Positions 47,138 through 59,293 are shown, counted from the stretch's first letter. The stretch: 64,000 nt of DNA from Hygrophila difformis (GCA_030278955.1 JAOANR010000005.1:30185849-30249848); one strand, 5' to 3'. Made by a program: numbers and translations. Notes: generated from the letters alone by a model not told the origin.

Positions 47138-49736
47138 ACATAAAAGATTACCGGTAATTGTGTCAGCCAAGCTGACACAAGAACAAGAAAAAGCTCTGGT
47201 AGACATTCCAAAGAAATATGTACATGCAATTGGATGGACCATTTCTGATATAAAAGGAATAAGCCCATCTGTTTGCATGCACAGAATTTTAATGGAAGAG
47301 GAGTACAAGCCCTCTAGGCAGCCACAAAGGCGTCTGAACCCCCATATGCAAGAAGTGGTAAGGAAAGAAGTTATCAAGCTCTTAGATGCTGGTATCATCT
47401 ATCCTATATCTGACAGCAAATGGGTTAGCCCAGTGCAGGTAGTACCTAAGCGTGGGGGGATGTGCATAACGACTAATGAGCAAGGAGAAGAAGTGGCGAC
47501 ACGTCCAGTAACCGGTTGGAGAGTCTGCATCGACTACCGGAAGCTTAACACCGCTACGTGGAAGGACCATTTTCCATTGCCATTCATTGATCAGATGCTG
47601 GAGAGGTTGGCCGGGAGGGAGTACTACTGCTTTTTGGATTGGTACTCTGGTTACAATCAGATTGTAATAGCTAGTGAAGATCACGATAAGACTACTTTCA
47701 CGTGCCCATATGGAACTTTTGCGTACAGGCGCATGCCTTTTGGACTTTGCAATGCGCCTGCCACTTTTCAGCGATGCATGATGTCTATCTTCTCAGAATT
47801 TATCGAAAAATGCATTGAAGTTTTCATGGATGACTTCTCTGTGTATGGAGATACTTTTGATGAATGTTTGACAAATCTTGCAAAAATTTTAAAAAGATGC
47901 GAGGACACTAACCTAGTTTTAAACTGGGAGAAGTGCCATTTCATGGTCACCGAAGGAATAGTGTTGGGTCACCGCATCTCGCGCGCAGGCATCAAAGTCG
48001 ATAGGGCCAAAGTCTCAGTCATATCCAACCTTCCATTACCAAACTCAATAAAAGCAGTTAGGAGTTTCTTAGCGCATGCCGGTTTTTACCGGAGATTCAT
48101 TAAAGACTTTTCTAAAATTGCCAAGCCGCTCACTAATTTGCTTTGTAAAGAAAATTCTTTCGTAATAAGTGAAGCGTGTGTTCAAGCCTTTGACACGCTC
48201 AAGAAGATGTTGATTTCTGCTCCAATAGTGCAGCCACCCGATTGGTCAATGCCTTTCGAGGTCATGTGCGATGCAAGTGATCTCGCCGTGGGTGCAGTTC
48301 TTGGGCAACATAAGGAAGGAAGGCACTGCGTGATTCATTACGCCAGCCATGCCCTGACTGAAGCCCAAGTCAATTACACCACCACGGAGAAAGAGATGTA
48401 TGCTGTGGTTTTGGCGCTTGATAAATTCAGACAATACCTCATTGGTACGAAAACCATAGTATACACCGATCACTCTGTACTGAGATACTTGTTCAGCAAA
48501 CAAGACGCCAAACCTCGATTAATCAGGTGGGTACTTTTGTTGCAGGAATTTGACATCATAATAAAATATAGAAAAGGCAGAGACAATGGTGCTGCTGACC
48601 ATTTGTCTCGAATAGAAAATGATAAAAATGAGATAGCCGTCAATGAAAATTTTCCGGACGAGCAACTGTTTGCCTTGCACCTTCATGATCAAGCTTGTCC
48701 ATGGTTTTCCGACATTGCTAACTTTTTAGCATGTGGAATAACCCCTCCATTCCAGAGCAAGAAACAAAAAGCAAGGTTCAACCAAGATGTAGTTAACTAC
48801 TTCTGGGAAGATCCTTATCTCTTTAAGCATTGTGCAGATTCGATTATTAGACGTTGTGTAACTGAGCACGAGGCTTATCAAATCGCTAAAAAATGTCATG
48901 AATCGGAATATGGAGGTCACCATGGCTCCACTCGAACAGCTCACAAAGTGCTCGAGTGTGGTTTCTATTGGCCTACCATTTACGAGGATTGCAAGGCGTT
49001 TGTTAAGGCTTGCGACAGATGCCAAAGATTAGGGAATATCTCCAAGAGGGATGAAATGCCACAAAAAGGAATTCTCATCCTTGAGATTTTCGATGTATGG
49101 GGTATTGACTTCATGGGACCATTCCCGACATCTGATAGGAATCACTACATCTTGGTAGCTGTCCATTACGTGTCCAAGTGGGTCGAGGCGGTTGCGCTGC
49201 CAACCAACGATGGTCACCAAGTCATCAAATTTTTGAAAAATAACATTTTCAATAGATTTGGTGTACCTAGGGTAATCATATCTGATGGAGGAACCCACTT
49301 TGTCAACAAAGCTTTTGCAAATCTCATGAGCAGAAGTGGGATTCTACACAAGATCGGCACGCCTTATCATCCCCAAACCAGTGGCCAAGTCGAGGTATCT
49401 AACCGCGAAATCAAACACATACTCGAAGCCACTGTAGGGATAACCCGCAAAGACTGGTCACGTAAACTCAATGATGCTCTATGGGCATACCGCACTGCAT
49501 TCAAGACTCCCATTGGGATGTCCCCATACAGGCTTGTCTTTGGAAAAGCCTGTCATTTGCCTGTAGAACTAGAGCACAAGGCTTACTGGGCCATAAAAAT
49601 GCTTAATTTTGACCCACGAGTTGCTCAGAGTAAGCGCAAGTTGGACCTCAATGAAATTGAGGAAATACGTGCGCAAGCTTATGAAAGCTCGAGGATTTAC
49701 AAAGAGCGGACCCAGAATTACACGATCGTCGTATAA
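47106..49736 (+). CDS. pol: Reverse transcriptase, RNase H and integrase of element 2
   Basis: The longest intact frame of the window, 876 codons. It starts just after the deletion, so the first codons are arbitrary. [44 protein letters not shown], catalytic [10 protein letters not shown]. RNase [35 protein letters not shown]. Integrase: [13 protein letters not shown] and KACDRCQ for zinc, then Asp in GIDFMGPF, Asp in IISDGGTHF, Glu in [11 protein letters not shown] (49392-49394), so the D,D,E triad is complete. A one-base loss near 49716 cuts it after [10 protein letters not shown]. Without an in-frame gag and protease it is unlikely to work alone, but the catalytic core is whole. Confidence 0.9.
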   Translation: MNVLKYIFLAEHKRLPVIVSAKLTQEQEKALVDIPKKYVHAIGWTISDIKGISPSVCMHRILMEEEYKPSRQPQRRLNPHMQEVVRKEVIKLLDAGIIYPISDSKWVSPVQVVPKRGGMCITTNEQGEEVATRPVTGWRVCIDYRKLNTATWKDHFPLPFIDQMLERLAGREYYCFLDWYSGYNQIVIASEDHDKTTFTCPYGTFAYRRMPFGLCNAPATFQRCMMSIFSEFIEKCIEVFMDDFSVYGDTFDECLTNLAKILKRCEDTNLVLNWEKCHFMVTEGIVLGHRISRAGIKVDRAKVSVISNLPLPNSIKAVRSFLAHAGFYRRFIKDFSKIAKPLTNLLCKENSFVISEACVQAFDTLKKMLISAPIVQPPDWSMPFEVMCDASDLAVGAVLGQHKEGRHCVIHYASHALTEAQVNYTTTEKEMYAVVLALDKFRQYLIGTKTIVYTDHSVLRYLFSKQDAKPRLIRWVLLLQEFDIIIKYRKGRDNGAADHLSRIENDKNEIAVNENFPDEQLFALHLHDQACPWFSDIANFLACGITPPFQSKKQKARFNQDVVNYFWEDPYLFKHCADSIIRRCVTEHEAYQIAKKCHESEYGGHHGSTRTAHKVLECGFYWPTIYEDCKAFVKACDRCQRLGNISKRDEMPQKGILILEIFDVWGIDFMGPFPTSDRNHYILVAVHYVSKWVEAVALPTNDGHQVIKFLKNNIFNRFGVPRVIISDGGTHFVNKAFANLMSRSGILHKIGTPYHPQTSGQVEVSNREIKHILEATVGITRKDWSRKLNDALWAYRTAFKTPIGMSPYRLVFGKACHLPVELEHKAYWAIKMLNFDPRVAQSKRKLDLNEIEEIRAQAYESSRIYKERTQNYTIVV

Positions 49737-49767
49737 AGTCTAAACACTTCTATGTTGGCAAAATGTC

Positions 49768-49986
49768 TTGTTATTCAATTCTAGGTTAAAGCTGTTCCCC
49801 GGAAAGCTTAAATCCAGATGGGAAGGGCCATACGAAGTGGTGCACGTGTTTGAAAGTGGAGCTGTCAGGATTCGAACTGACAAAGGAGAGCTGGTGGTGA
49901 ATGGACACAGATTGAAGGAGTATCTAGGGCAGCTCGACCCCGAAAAAGAAGTCCAAATGACATCAGAGCCGGCCTATGCTCAATAA
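49768..49986 (+). pseudogene. pol: Integrase C-terminal tail of element 2
   Basis: 72 codons in another frame ([27 protein letters not shown] to EPAYAQ stop), matching the last part of element 1's integrase. Two small deletions (near 49716 and 49760) separate it from the main frame. Confidence 0.85.
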
Positions 49987-50080
49987 ATATATATATCTAT
50001 ATAATTATTTATTACATATTTATTCGTCTCGAACGATAAGTATCCAAAAATCAACTAAACATTTAGAGTACTAAGACTCT

Positions 50081-50094
50081 AAATGTGAGGATGT
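50081..50094 (+). promoter_or_regulatory. PPT-like motif after pol (PPT1, element 2)
   Basis: AAATGTGAGGATGT then TGATATTTGG; right arm of the hairpin ACATTTAGAGTACTAAGACTCTAAATGTG. Confidence 0.6.
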
Positions 50095-50146
50095 TGATAT
50101 TTGGAGAAAATTTAATAATTTTCTTATGTTTGTCTTGCAGGAATTC

Positions 50147-50203
50147 ATGGAACCAACAAAAAGAAGGATAAAGCTCCAGAAACCAGGTTCCCGGTTGGAT
50201 TAA
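50147..50203 (+). CDS. Short conserved ORF after a splice-acceptor-like site, element 2
   Basis: MEPTKRRIKLQ and seven more codons after TGTCTTGCAG|GAATTC; a single amino-acid difference from element 1's copy. Possibly the start of a lost env-like ORF. Confidence 0.3.
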   Translation: MEPTKRRIKLQKPGSRLD

Positions 50204-50450
50204 TACCAAATTTAATGGAAAGTAATTTCGGAATTTAGAGAAATTTAAAATCCGGAATAAATCCATAAAATGAGGGTGTTAATCCAACCTAATTTATGCA
50301 AGCAATTTATAATAGAGTAATACTTCTGTTTAAATGTGTGTTTTCGGTATGCTTTTTCTTAAGAAAATCTATAATTTCAGAAAATTTGAAATTTTGAAAA
50401 TTTTCAAAATTTTTCTAAGTGTTGATTGTGATCTTCTTTGTATCTCAAAC

Positions 50451-50761
50451 CAATTCGGTCTACATCGAATTATTTGAAACAGATCACAATGGAGGTGTAC
50501 CTTGGGAATTTTAACCAATTCGATCTCCAAGCAAATTCGGTCTAGACCGAATTGGCCTAAGAGACCGAATTGGCTTCCCAAGACACATACTCCATCCTTG
50601 TGTAAATTTGGCCATGTAGCAATTCGGTCTATAGCAATTCGGTCTAGACCGAATTGATTTTGAATAAATCGAATTGATCTACAAAAGGCATTGTGATTCC
50701 TTAGTTTTATTTATGCAAGTGAGCAATTCGATCTATAAGGCAATTCGGTTTAGACTGAATT
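50451..50761. repeat. Palindrome array C, part 1, element 2
   Basis: Perfect AATTCGGTCTAGACCGAATT at 50534-50553 and 50636-50655. Interrupted at 50761 by element 4; continues at 61902. Confidence 0.9.
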
Positions 50762-53369
50762 TGTAATACCTGAGAATTTTCCAACATAAAATAAAACAAT
50801 AAATAAAATAAATACCATAAATAAATAAATCCAGCAAATAAATAAATAAATAAAGATAAAGAAATGAGAAATGAGATTTTACTTAAAAATGAATTAAAGG
50901 AATTTAATTAAATAAAAGGAATTGTTAAAGGTAAATAAATTGTACACCGAAACCCGACACCAATGAACTCGAGAATTCGAGTCCAACATCCAATTAGACC
51001 CGAGTAAAAATTTAGAGAGAAAGTAGAAACCCGGAGATACCCCGGAACTCAGAATTCGGGAGCATAGAGGGATAGAAATCCGAAAGAGAGGAGGAAAAGC
51101 ACGACGGATCGCACGACCCGCCCGGACCGAAGTCCCGGCGAAGCCGGCGCGGTGGCCGCGCGGTCGAAGAAGGGGGAGCGCGCCACGACCGCGCCACGCG
51201 ACAGATTCGCCCGTTGCGTGAATCTCTCGCGCCGAACGCGAATTTTTCGACATTCGGTTGAACATCTATCAGCTCAAGACCCTTAGAGGCGGACTTGGAC
51301 GTCCTCCTAGGTCCTAACCTCTATAAATAACTCTCTTGACTGACCCTAAACCCTTTTCAACACCCTACGATACTCTCTATACACAAAACCCTAGATCCGG
51401 AAGTCTACGAAGGCATCAAAAAAACCAAGGCAGCAGCTTTGGACGAAAATCAAAGGATCTCCGACTTGTGGTAAGTTCTAGTCCATCAGATTCTTTTTAG
51501 TTTCAATCCGAAAATGGATTCTAACCCCGTCTCTTTCCTTTCCACACCTCGAATTGGATCTAGAACGTAGAACCCGACGGACGGAGAGGAGAAACGGTGA
51601 CCTGGAAGCCACGCCTTCAAAATAGATGGTCTCGGACGTTCACAACTCAGTAAGTTAACCTTACATGGTTTTGGGAGGAATTAAAACGTTTGAAACTAAA
51701 AGATTTAACAAGAGATCGTAAATCTGCCAATGTATGTTTTTTTCACTGCGCAACAGTTTTGCCTAATTTTTCCGAACCTTAAAATTACTTTGAACGGAAA
51801 AACTTAAAACACGAAAAACGTTTCTAAGGCTTAGATCTATCTACTGTAAAATTTTCAGAATTTTTAGAGACGATTTGATATGTGAAAACCATCCGAAACC
51901 GAACTGCTTGAAACTAGATCTTGAAATTCTTGACGGAACTTAGGTTCGATCTTGATCACGTTTTTGACATAGGTTCTAGACCGATTTAGATCTTTGACTG
52001 AACATGAAAGTTGTAGATAAATGTCTTAAGATGGTCTCTGTAAAATTTCATCAAATTTGGAGTTGATTTGCTATGGTAGATTTCAATATCTTTAAACTGT
52101 GACATACAAAGTTCGGACAGATTTGTGTTTCTGTGAAAATTGGTGTTTTTGACCTATTTCGGTATCTCGGATTGAAAAAGTTAAAACACGAAAGTTGTTC
52201 ATCTCGACGTTTTGAGACAGTAGTGAAATTTCGAAATTTTTGGAGTTTAATCTGATTTTAGACGAATTTTAGAGTAAACAGTGGTTTACCGGAAGTCAAA
52301 TCTTGAAATCTTGTTGAAACATGAAATTAACCTTTAGGGTTGAAATGAGTTGAAATATGATTTTCAAATAAACTAAATTGTAAACAGATTTTTTTTGAAA
52401 TTAAATCCCCTTACAAACTTGATAAATTAAAATTAGGGGTGAGTGCTCTGCAGGGTGCCCCCTAACGATTCACTTCGTGCCTTAATGGACGATGGTGACC
52501 CCGCGCGCTAAAATTGAGATATGATATTGCCAAAACGGCATGAGATATAGAGCCTACACTCTCGAGAATATCCACATGGGTTTCCCGAGGATCCGGAGTG
52601 GTACTGGGTATGGCTGATACGGTTGCGGCCGCCGGGCTACCGACTAGACTTGTTGAGATTGCGATGCAATCGTGAAATACTTGAAATACTAAATCTGGGA
52701 TGTAATGGGGAAATTGAATTAAATTAAATTAAATTAAATTAGGTTTGTTGTCCAATTAAATTATTTAAATGCTTTATTTAAATTATGGCTTTTATTTTGA
52801 ATCATGTGAAAGGTGTTGTTAAATAAAGCCCTGAATTAAATTATGCAATTGGATAGTTGTTTAGATTAAATTGAGTTATTATGTTTATTATCATGTTTTT
52901 ATTTAAATATTAAATTAATGGCTTTTAAACCCTACGATCATGTCTGTGTTAACTTACTCAGCAAGTTGTGCTGACCAAATCATTTCTTTTTATTTTCTTT
53001 TCTTACAGAGTATGTAGAGTGAACATGAGCACTTCATGCATGGGAACTTTATCTTTTGGGAAAACATTACTTTGTTTTTAAATTCGTACATTAGACTACA
53101 TTATGAACGGGCCTGTTTAACCCGTGTTTTGGCCATGTCGGCCCTATTTACATTTTCCGCTGCAATACTATACTTTAATATTATTTCCGCTGCGCTATGA
53201 TATTATTATTTTCGAACTATATTGTATGGGCTGTTTTGAATGCTTTAAATGTTTTAAATACTGCAATACCTAGCCTTGCATCTCTTTAGTAAGCCGGAGA
53301 AACCGTGTCTTACTAGGGAGGTGTGGCGGTGACACCCCGACCTGGGTTATCAAAAACCGGGGTGTTACA
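50762..53369 (+). repeat. 5' LTR of element 4
   Basis: Contains TATAAATA at 51322-51329 (59853-59860 in the other LTR), a GC-rich block at about 51110-51250, GCCAAAACGGCATGAG near 52530, and a run of AAATT repeats at 52717-52740. Confidence 0.95.
51322..51329 (+). promoter_or_regulatory. LTR TATA box, element 4
   Basis: TATAAATA in ACCTCTATAAATAACTC, just after a GC-rich U3. The same site lies at 59853-59860. Confidence 0.6.
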
Positions 53370-53372
53370 AGT

Positions 53373-53384
53373 TGGTATCAGAGC
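53373..53384 (+). promoter_or_regulatory. Primer-binding site of element 4 (tRNA-iMet)
   Basis: TGGTATCAGAGC three bases after the LTR. Confidence 0.92.
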
Positions 53385-53686
53385 CCGGCTATTTTTAAAC
53401 TATTATTTTTAAACCCCTATTATTTTTAAACTACTATTAATATTTTGACTATTATTTTAAAATTTTAAAGTATTATTTCCATGGAAAATTTTTATTTTAA
53501 AACCCATGGAAAAAACATGTATGGTGCATTAAATTACTTTTTTTTGGGGGGGGGGGATCATCATTTGCATATGCATATTGCATCTCTCCTATGAACTTAG
53601 AATCTTGGCGAATTTGAACTTAGAATCTTGGCGAATTTAACCTAGGAATCTTGGCGAAATTAACTTAGATCTTTTGCTTGCGCTAG

Positions 53687-54013
53687 ATGGCTAGTCAAGA
53701 TATGGTGAACTTGATGATCAAAATGATGAGCGCGCACTTTGACTCCAAACAAACCCTAGACCAAATGAAACATCGTATAGCTCAATTGGAGGCAAATCTG
53801 CACCACATGGGTAACCTAAGAGAGGCGGACCACCATCGAATAAACCAACTCGAACATCAAGTCCAAATCCTTACTACACAAAATCTAATACTGAAAGAAC
53901 ACGTCGATGCCCATGGCGAGGACCTGAACTGCATCTTTGACGACCTTATGCCACCAAGTTCGGAGGAGGAAGATCCGGAGGAGGATCCTACCACTGTGCC
54001 GGAGGACGCTTAG
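53687..54013 (+). CDS. Extra coiled-coil ORF between PBS and gag, element 4
   Basis: 108 codons from ATG 53687 (MASQDMVNLMIKMMS) to TAG. Residues about 20-75 are charged with Leu/Ile/Met at heptad spacing (LDQMKHRIAQLEANLHHM, INQLEHQVQIL), so a coiled coil is likely. The C-terminus is very acidic (SSEEEDPEEDP). Unlike gag and pol it is undamaged. It is followed by AATAAAA (about 54115) and an A-run near 54160. I do not recognise a family; it could be an accessory or gag-like particle protein, or an acquired sequence. Confidence 0.6.
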   Translation: MASQDMVNLMIKMMSAHFDSKQTLDQMKHRIAQLEANLHHMGNLREADHHRINQLEHQVQILTTQNLILKEHVDAHGEDLNCIFDDLMPPSSEEEDPEEDPTTVPEDA

Positions 54014-54350
54014 AGACGATAGGAATTTCTATTTGTAGTAGTTACTATTTTTGCTAAGGAAGCATTACTATTTTGGTATATCTTATCACTTGTACTAAAA
54101 ATTTCTTTTAAGGAAATAAAATACAAAGGTTTATTTATTTATATATATTTAAATTCGAAAAAAAAATCGAAATTCAGAACCCTAAACCCTTGAAATCCTA
54201 TACCCTGAACACTAACCCCGAAGAAAGAAAAAAAAATTTACATTTTAAAATAGCTCAATAGAGCATTATGTGAAGAAGATAGAAATAAATTTGAGATCTT
54301 CTTGTTTAACCAAACACTACTATGCCCAAATCTATACCATTTGTAACAGA

Positions 54351-55612
54351 ATGGCACCCAGATGAAGACCGAGAGCCCAACCTGTTCCCCAAACTCCTAC
54401 TGAGACACCACCAAATGTCACGGAACCGATTCAACCTGAGGAGGAACAACCCCAAGGTGCGCAGGACGCCCCCGCACCACACAATGTGGGCGACCGTCTT
54501 AGGACGATAGAGGAGGTGTTGATTGCGCTCGGAAACAAGCAAGTCAACCAGGGCCAAGCTGCGGCGGTACCTCCGCCCCAAGCTCGCCCTAACTACTTGG
54601 CGATGGTGAATCCTTACCAGCCGCCCCACTATGCTGGTGAGGAGGATCCAGCTAAACTGGAGGAGTGGATCCGGACTTTCGACAAGCTGCTGGGAGCAGT
54701 CAAGTGTCCGGAAGGAGAAAGAGTGCACGTCGCCTCATACTATTTGGGAGGCGAAGCTGACGACTGGTGGCAGGCGACACAAGCCAAACTGACGGAGGAT
54801 GAGGAGCCCTACTCATGGGCGGAAATGATGGAGATGCTCAGGGATCGATTCTATCCCCTGAGTACCAAATCAGTGATGTACGAAGAGTTCCTGTCGCTGA
54901 AGCAAGGAGGCCAAACTGTGCAAGAATACTACACACGTTTTAAGGAGCTGGTGAGGTTCGCACCAAGGCTAGTGCCCACTGATGCAGAAAAGGCACAAAA
55001 GTTCAAGATGGGGCTGAACCTGTCTGTTCGCGAGGTGATCGCGGGGGTACACTACCTCGATTTGCAAGCTGTGTATGACCGCGCTGTGGCAGTAGCACGT
55101 GTGCAGCAACTGAAGAGAAGGGTGAGTGGGGAGTCCAGCAGGGGTCCCCAAGATAAGAGAAACCGGGACTCGAGAAGCGAGAACAACACTGGAAGGAACG
55201 AACAGCGGAGAGGGCCGAATAGGCCCCAACAAAACAACAATGGGAGGAGGTTCAACCAGGAAGATCCGGTACCGCCCTGCCCAAGATGTGGACGACCCCA
55301 TCTGGCGAGGGGATCCCGCAACAGGGCGCCTGCTACCGATGTCGAATGGGTCACGTTCGACGGGATTGCCGAACCAGGGTCGAGAACATAACGAGAAGGG
55401 ACGATTTGGTCACGGGGCAAGAACAGCCTCAAAATCAAAACGGGCAGAACGGGAATAACCAGGGGTACAGACCCCTCAAAATAGGCCGCAGAACCAGAAT
55501 CAGAACCAACGACCTCCGCCCCCTCAGAACCAAAACCAACAACAAAATCAGCAGCCGAATGCGAATCAACAGGGCAATCAGGGACGCCCTATGGGGAGGC
55601 TTAACGTGGTGA
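54351..55612 (+). pseudogene. gag: gag of element 4, with stop at codon 5 and frameshifts
   Basis: The start ATG 54351 (MAPR) matches element 3's gag start; the fifth codon is TGA (54363-54365), after which the same frame is open to 55391. The gag domain shows YQPPHYAGEEDP, DDWWQ, RDRFYPLS, VQEYYTRFKELVRFAP and QKFKMGLN. A first Cys pair, PCPRCGRPH, is in this frame, but the zinc knuckle CYRCRMGHVRRDC (55331-55369) is in another, so a frameshift lies near 55310. Another lies before 55468, where a Gln/Asn-rich linker resumes. The protein would bind genomic RNA and form the particle, but not in this state. Confidence 0.88.
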
Positions 55613-55691
55613 ATCAAGCGGACGTGCCTGCTCAAGGAGAAGTGATGGCAGGTACATTTTATGTTTTGAATACACCCCTTAGACACCCCTT

Positions 55692-58600
55692 AGAATTTTA
55701 TTTGATTCTGGAGCTAGCTGCTCAATCATAGCATCGAGGATAGTGCCTGAGTTAGATCTACCTAAGTGCGAGAGAATTAGCTTAGGAATTCAACTGCCTT
55801 CAGGAGAAGTAGTATCTTGCTCTAAACGATATAACGGAATTCCTATAGTGATAAGGAACGTAGAATTCTTCGCGAACTTAGTAGAATTTAACTTAAGAGA
55901 CTTTGACATTATACTGGGGATGGATTGGCTATCTCAGTATAAGGCGGTGATCGAATGCCAAAAGCAAAAGATCACCTTGTCAAAAAGTAGGGGAAAGAGA
56001 GTTATCTTTTACTCTCAGCCCCCTAAGAAGAGTAACAAAATTGTTAGTGCACTGAAACTAAGTAACTTGATGCGTAAGGGGTATGCGCTATATGCGTGCT
56101 ATGTGAACAACCTTGAGGCGGAAGAGAACAAGGTTGACAGCATCCCAGTGGTAAGAGAATACCCGGACGTGTTCCCTGAGGACGTTCCGGGCATGCCACC
56201 TGAGAGAGATCTTGAATTCACTATAGATCTCATTCCGGGGACAGAGCCTGTCTCAAAAGCTCCGTACCGGATGGCACAACTGGAAATGAAGGAGTTAAAA
56301 GAACAACTCGAGGAACTATTAGGAAAAGGTTACATAAGACCGAGTACGTCCCCCTGGGGACCACTGGTTTTATTTGTCAAGAAGAAAGACGGAGGACTAC
56401 GTCTTTGCATAGATTACCGGGGATTGAACCAAGTGACCATCAAGAATAAATACCCCCTGCCGAGAATAGAGGATCTGTTTGATCAACTGAAGGGAGCTTC
56501 AGTATTCTCGAAGATCGATTTGCAATCTGGGTATCATCAATTGAGGATCGTTGAGAAGGACATTCCGAAGACGGCGTTTCGAACGCGATATGGCCATTAC
56601 GAGTTCACAGTGTTATCCTTCGGGTTAACAAATGCTCCGGCCATGTTCATGAATCTCATGAACAACGTGTTCCGAGAATTGTTAGTTCAGTGCGTCGTAG
56701 TGTTCATCGACGACATCCTGATCTACTCAAAGAGCGAGGAAGAGCATGCCCAACACTTACATCAAGTGTTAGAAATCTTGCGAAGAAATCAACTATACGG
56801 CAAGCTGTCGAAATGTGATTTCTGGTTGAAGGAAGTGGCATTTCTCGGACACATACTATCCGTTGATGGAGTATCAGTGGATCCGGCAAAGGTTTCTGCC
56901 GTGACAGGGTGGGCAACTCCGAAGAGTCCAACGGAAATAAGGAGTTTCCTTGGATTAGCTGGGTATTATAGATGATTTGTGAAGGACTTTTCAAGAATTG
57001 CACGTCCTTTGACCCAGCTACTGAAGAAAGGAGCAAAATACGAGTGGACCGAAGCGTGTGAGACTGCGTTTCAAGAGCTGAAGAAACGACTCACAACCAC
57101 ACCCGTATTAACGCTACCATCAGAGAATGGTGACTTCGAAGTTTACAGCGATGCTTCGAAGGAAGGTTTAGGTTGTGTTTTGATGCAAGACTCGAGAGTC
57201 GTAGCGTATGCATCACGCCAACTAAAACCTCACGAGAAGAATTACCCGACACATGACCTGGAGTTGGCAGCGGTCGTTTTCGCTCTAAAGATATGGAGAC
57301 ATTATCTTTATGGGCGGAAGTGTCGAATGTTCACCGACCACAAGAGCTTGAAATATATATTCACTCAGAAGGAGTTGAATTTGAGACAGCGAAGGTGGTT
57401 GGAACTTATTAAAGACTACGATTTAGAGATAGCATACCACGAAGGGAAGGTGAATGTGGTAGCCAATGCCCTAAGTCGGAAAACCCAACACGTGACAAAC
57501 TCGTTGGTAATTCCGCCGGCATTGTACATAGAGTTAGCAAGATTGGAGTTAGAACTTGTGCATCCTGGCACAGTGAGTGAAACGATCAATGCTATGGTCG
57601 TAGAAACTCCAATATTGGACGAGATTAAGCTCGCCCAACCGGGCGATGCGAAACTCGAGAAGATAAGGGGGTATATTGCCGAAGGAAGGGCAATAGGATT
57701 CGCTGTCCACGAGGATGGAAGCATCCGTTTTAAAGGGAGATGGTGTGTGCCTCAGAAGTGTGCCGAATTGAAACAAAAGTTGATGGAAGAAGGGCACAAC
57801 ACGCCATATTCCGTACATCCCGGAGGTGACAAGCTATACAAAGATCTGAAGAAGATCTATTGGTGGCCGGGAATGAAGAAGGAAGTGGCAAACTTCGTAG
57901 CGAAATGTCTCACCTGCCAAAGGGTTAAGGCAGTGCGACATAAACCCCTAGGACTGATGCAACCACTAGAGATTCCAAGTTGGAAGTGGGATAGCATCTC
58001 GATGGACTTTGTCTCGGGATTACCCCGACCACCTAAAGGCATGAACAAGATTTGGGTAATTGTGGATAGGCTAACGAAGACAGCCATATTTATCCCGATG
58101 AAGGACACGTGGACTATGGACCAATTGGCCCGAGCCTACATTGATAATGTGGTACGACGACATGGGGTACCACATGACATCATTTCCGATAGAGACAGTA
58201 GATTTGTCTCTCACTTTTGGACGGAGTTACAAAAAGCTCTCGGTACTCAAATCAAAATGAGCACCGCATTCCACCCGATGACGGATGGTCAAACCGAGAG
58301 AACAATCCAAACACTAGAAGACATGCTGAGAGCATGAGTGTTGGAATTTAAGGGAAATTGGGAATCCCATTTACCCTTAATTGAATTCTCTTATAATAAT
58401 AGCTACCATGCTGGCATTGGCATGGCACCATTCGAGGCGTTGTATGGACGAAAATGCCGAAGTCCGTTGTGCTGGGAAAAAAATGATAAGTCCGTGGTAG
58501 TGGGACCACAACTTGTCGAAGATATGGCTCAACAAATCAAGGTGATTCAAGGGAAAATGAAAGCCGCACAAGACCGTCAAAAGAGTTATGCCGACGTGAG

Positions 58601-59069
58601 ACGACGAGACCTAGAATTTCAAGTGGGAGATAGGGTCATGCTAAATATATCACCCATGAAGGGGGTGATGCGCTTTGGCAAGCGAGGAAAGTTGAGTCCT
58701 CGATGCATAGAACCTTACGAGATTCTAGAACGAGTCGGAACTCTAGCCTACCGATTGGCTTTACCGCCACAATTAGATCGAGTTCATAATGTTTTCCATG
58801 TCTCACAACTAAAGAAGTATGTGCCAGACCCGACACATGTACTTCAACCGGAGATAATCGAACTCGATGAGGATTTGACTTATGAAGAAGTCCCAGTGCG
58901 TATTCTCGACACTAAGGAACGAGTAACGAGGAATAAAACCGTCAAAATGGTCAAAGTTCTTTGGTCGAACCACGAAAGTGAGACGGCAACTTGGGAAGTA
59001 GAATCCGACATGAGAGAACGATACCCGACATTGTTCCAAACCGATACCGACACAGTTATGGGGACATAA
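55692..59069 (+). pseudogene. pol: pol of element 4: protease, RT, RNase H, integrase, chromodomain
   Basis: One frame with two internal stops. The protease has LFDSGAS at 55698-55718, preceded by a small CTTAGACACCC duplication that breaks the link to gag. [40 protein letters not shown] at 56973-56975 lies in GYYR/FVKDF. RNase [23 protein letters not shown]. Integrase: [12 protein letters not shown] and CLTCQRVKA for zinc, Asp in SMDFVSGL, Asp in IISDRDSRF, Glu in [12 protein letters not shown] at 58335-58337 after EDMLRA. The last part (58338-59069) has the HNVFHVSQLKKY motif and a chromodomain-like end (VLWSNHESETATWEVESDM), which in this clade guides integration to chromatin. Ends at TAA 59067-59069. 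Confidence 0.9.
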
Positions 59070-59293
59070 CTGCAATCTTAAGGGGGAGAGGATGTCATAC
59101 CACCTATTTTTCGTGCATCTTTGTAAACTTTTGAACTACGTTATGGCTTGATCCCTTCACCGGGTACGTAGGCAGCTTAGAAGTCTTAATTCTAAGTTCA
59201 GTCACAAAATAATAAAATAAACAAAAAGACCTTAGCACGAGAAAAGACGAAACACAACTTCGAGGACGAAGTTGATTCTTAAGGAGGGTAGAC
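59070..59293 (+). other. 3' noncoding region and polypurine tract of element 4
   Basis: AAGGAGGGTAGAC at 59281-59293 is the PPT. Upstream, AAGGGGGAGAGGATGTCATACC (59079-59100) looks like a second, decayed PPT and LTR start. GAACTACGTTATGGCTTGATC and ACGTAGGCAGC (59133-59176) have counterparts in element 5. CAACTTCGAGGACGAAGTTG (59253-59272) forms a short stem. Confidence 0.7.

Noticed and set aside
53687..54013. Host gene fragment
   Set aside because: It lies strictly between PBS and gag of a complete element with matching LTRs, so it is treated as part of the element; an acquired origin remains possible.
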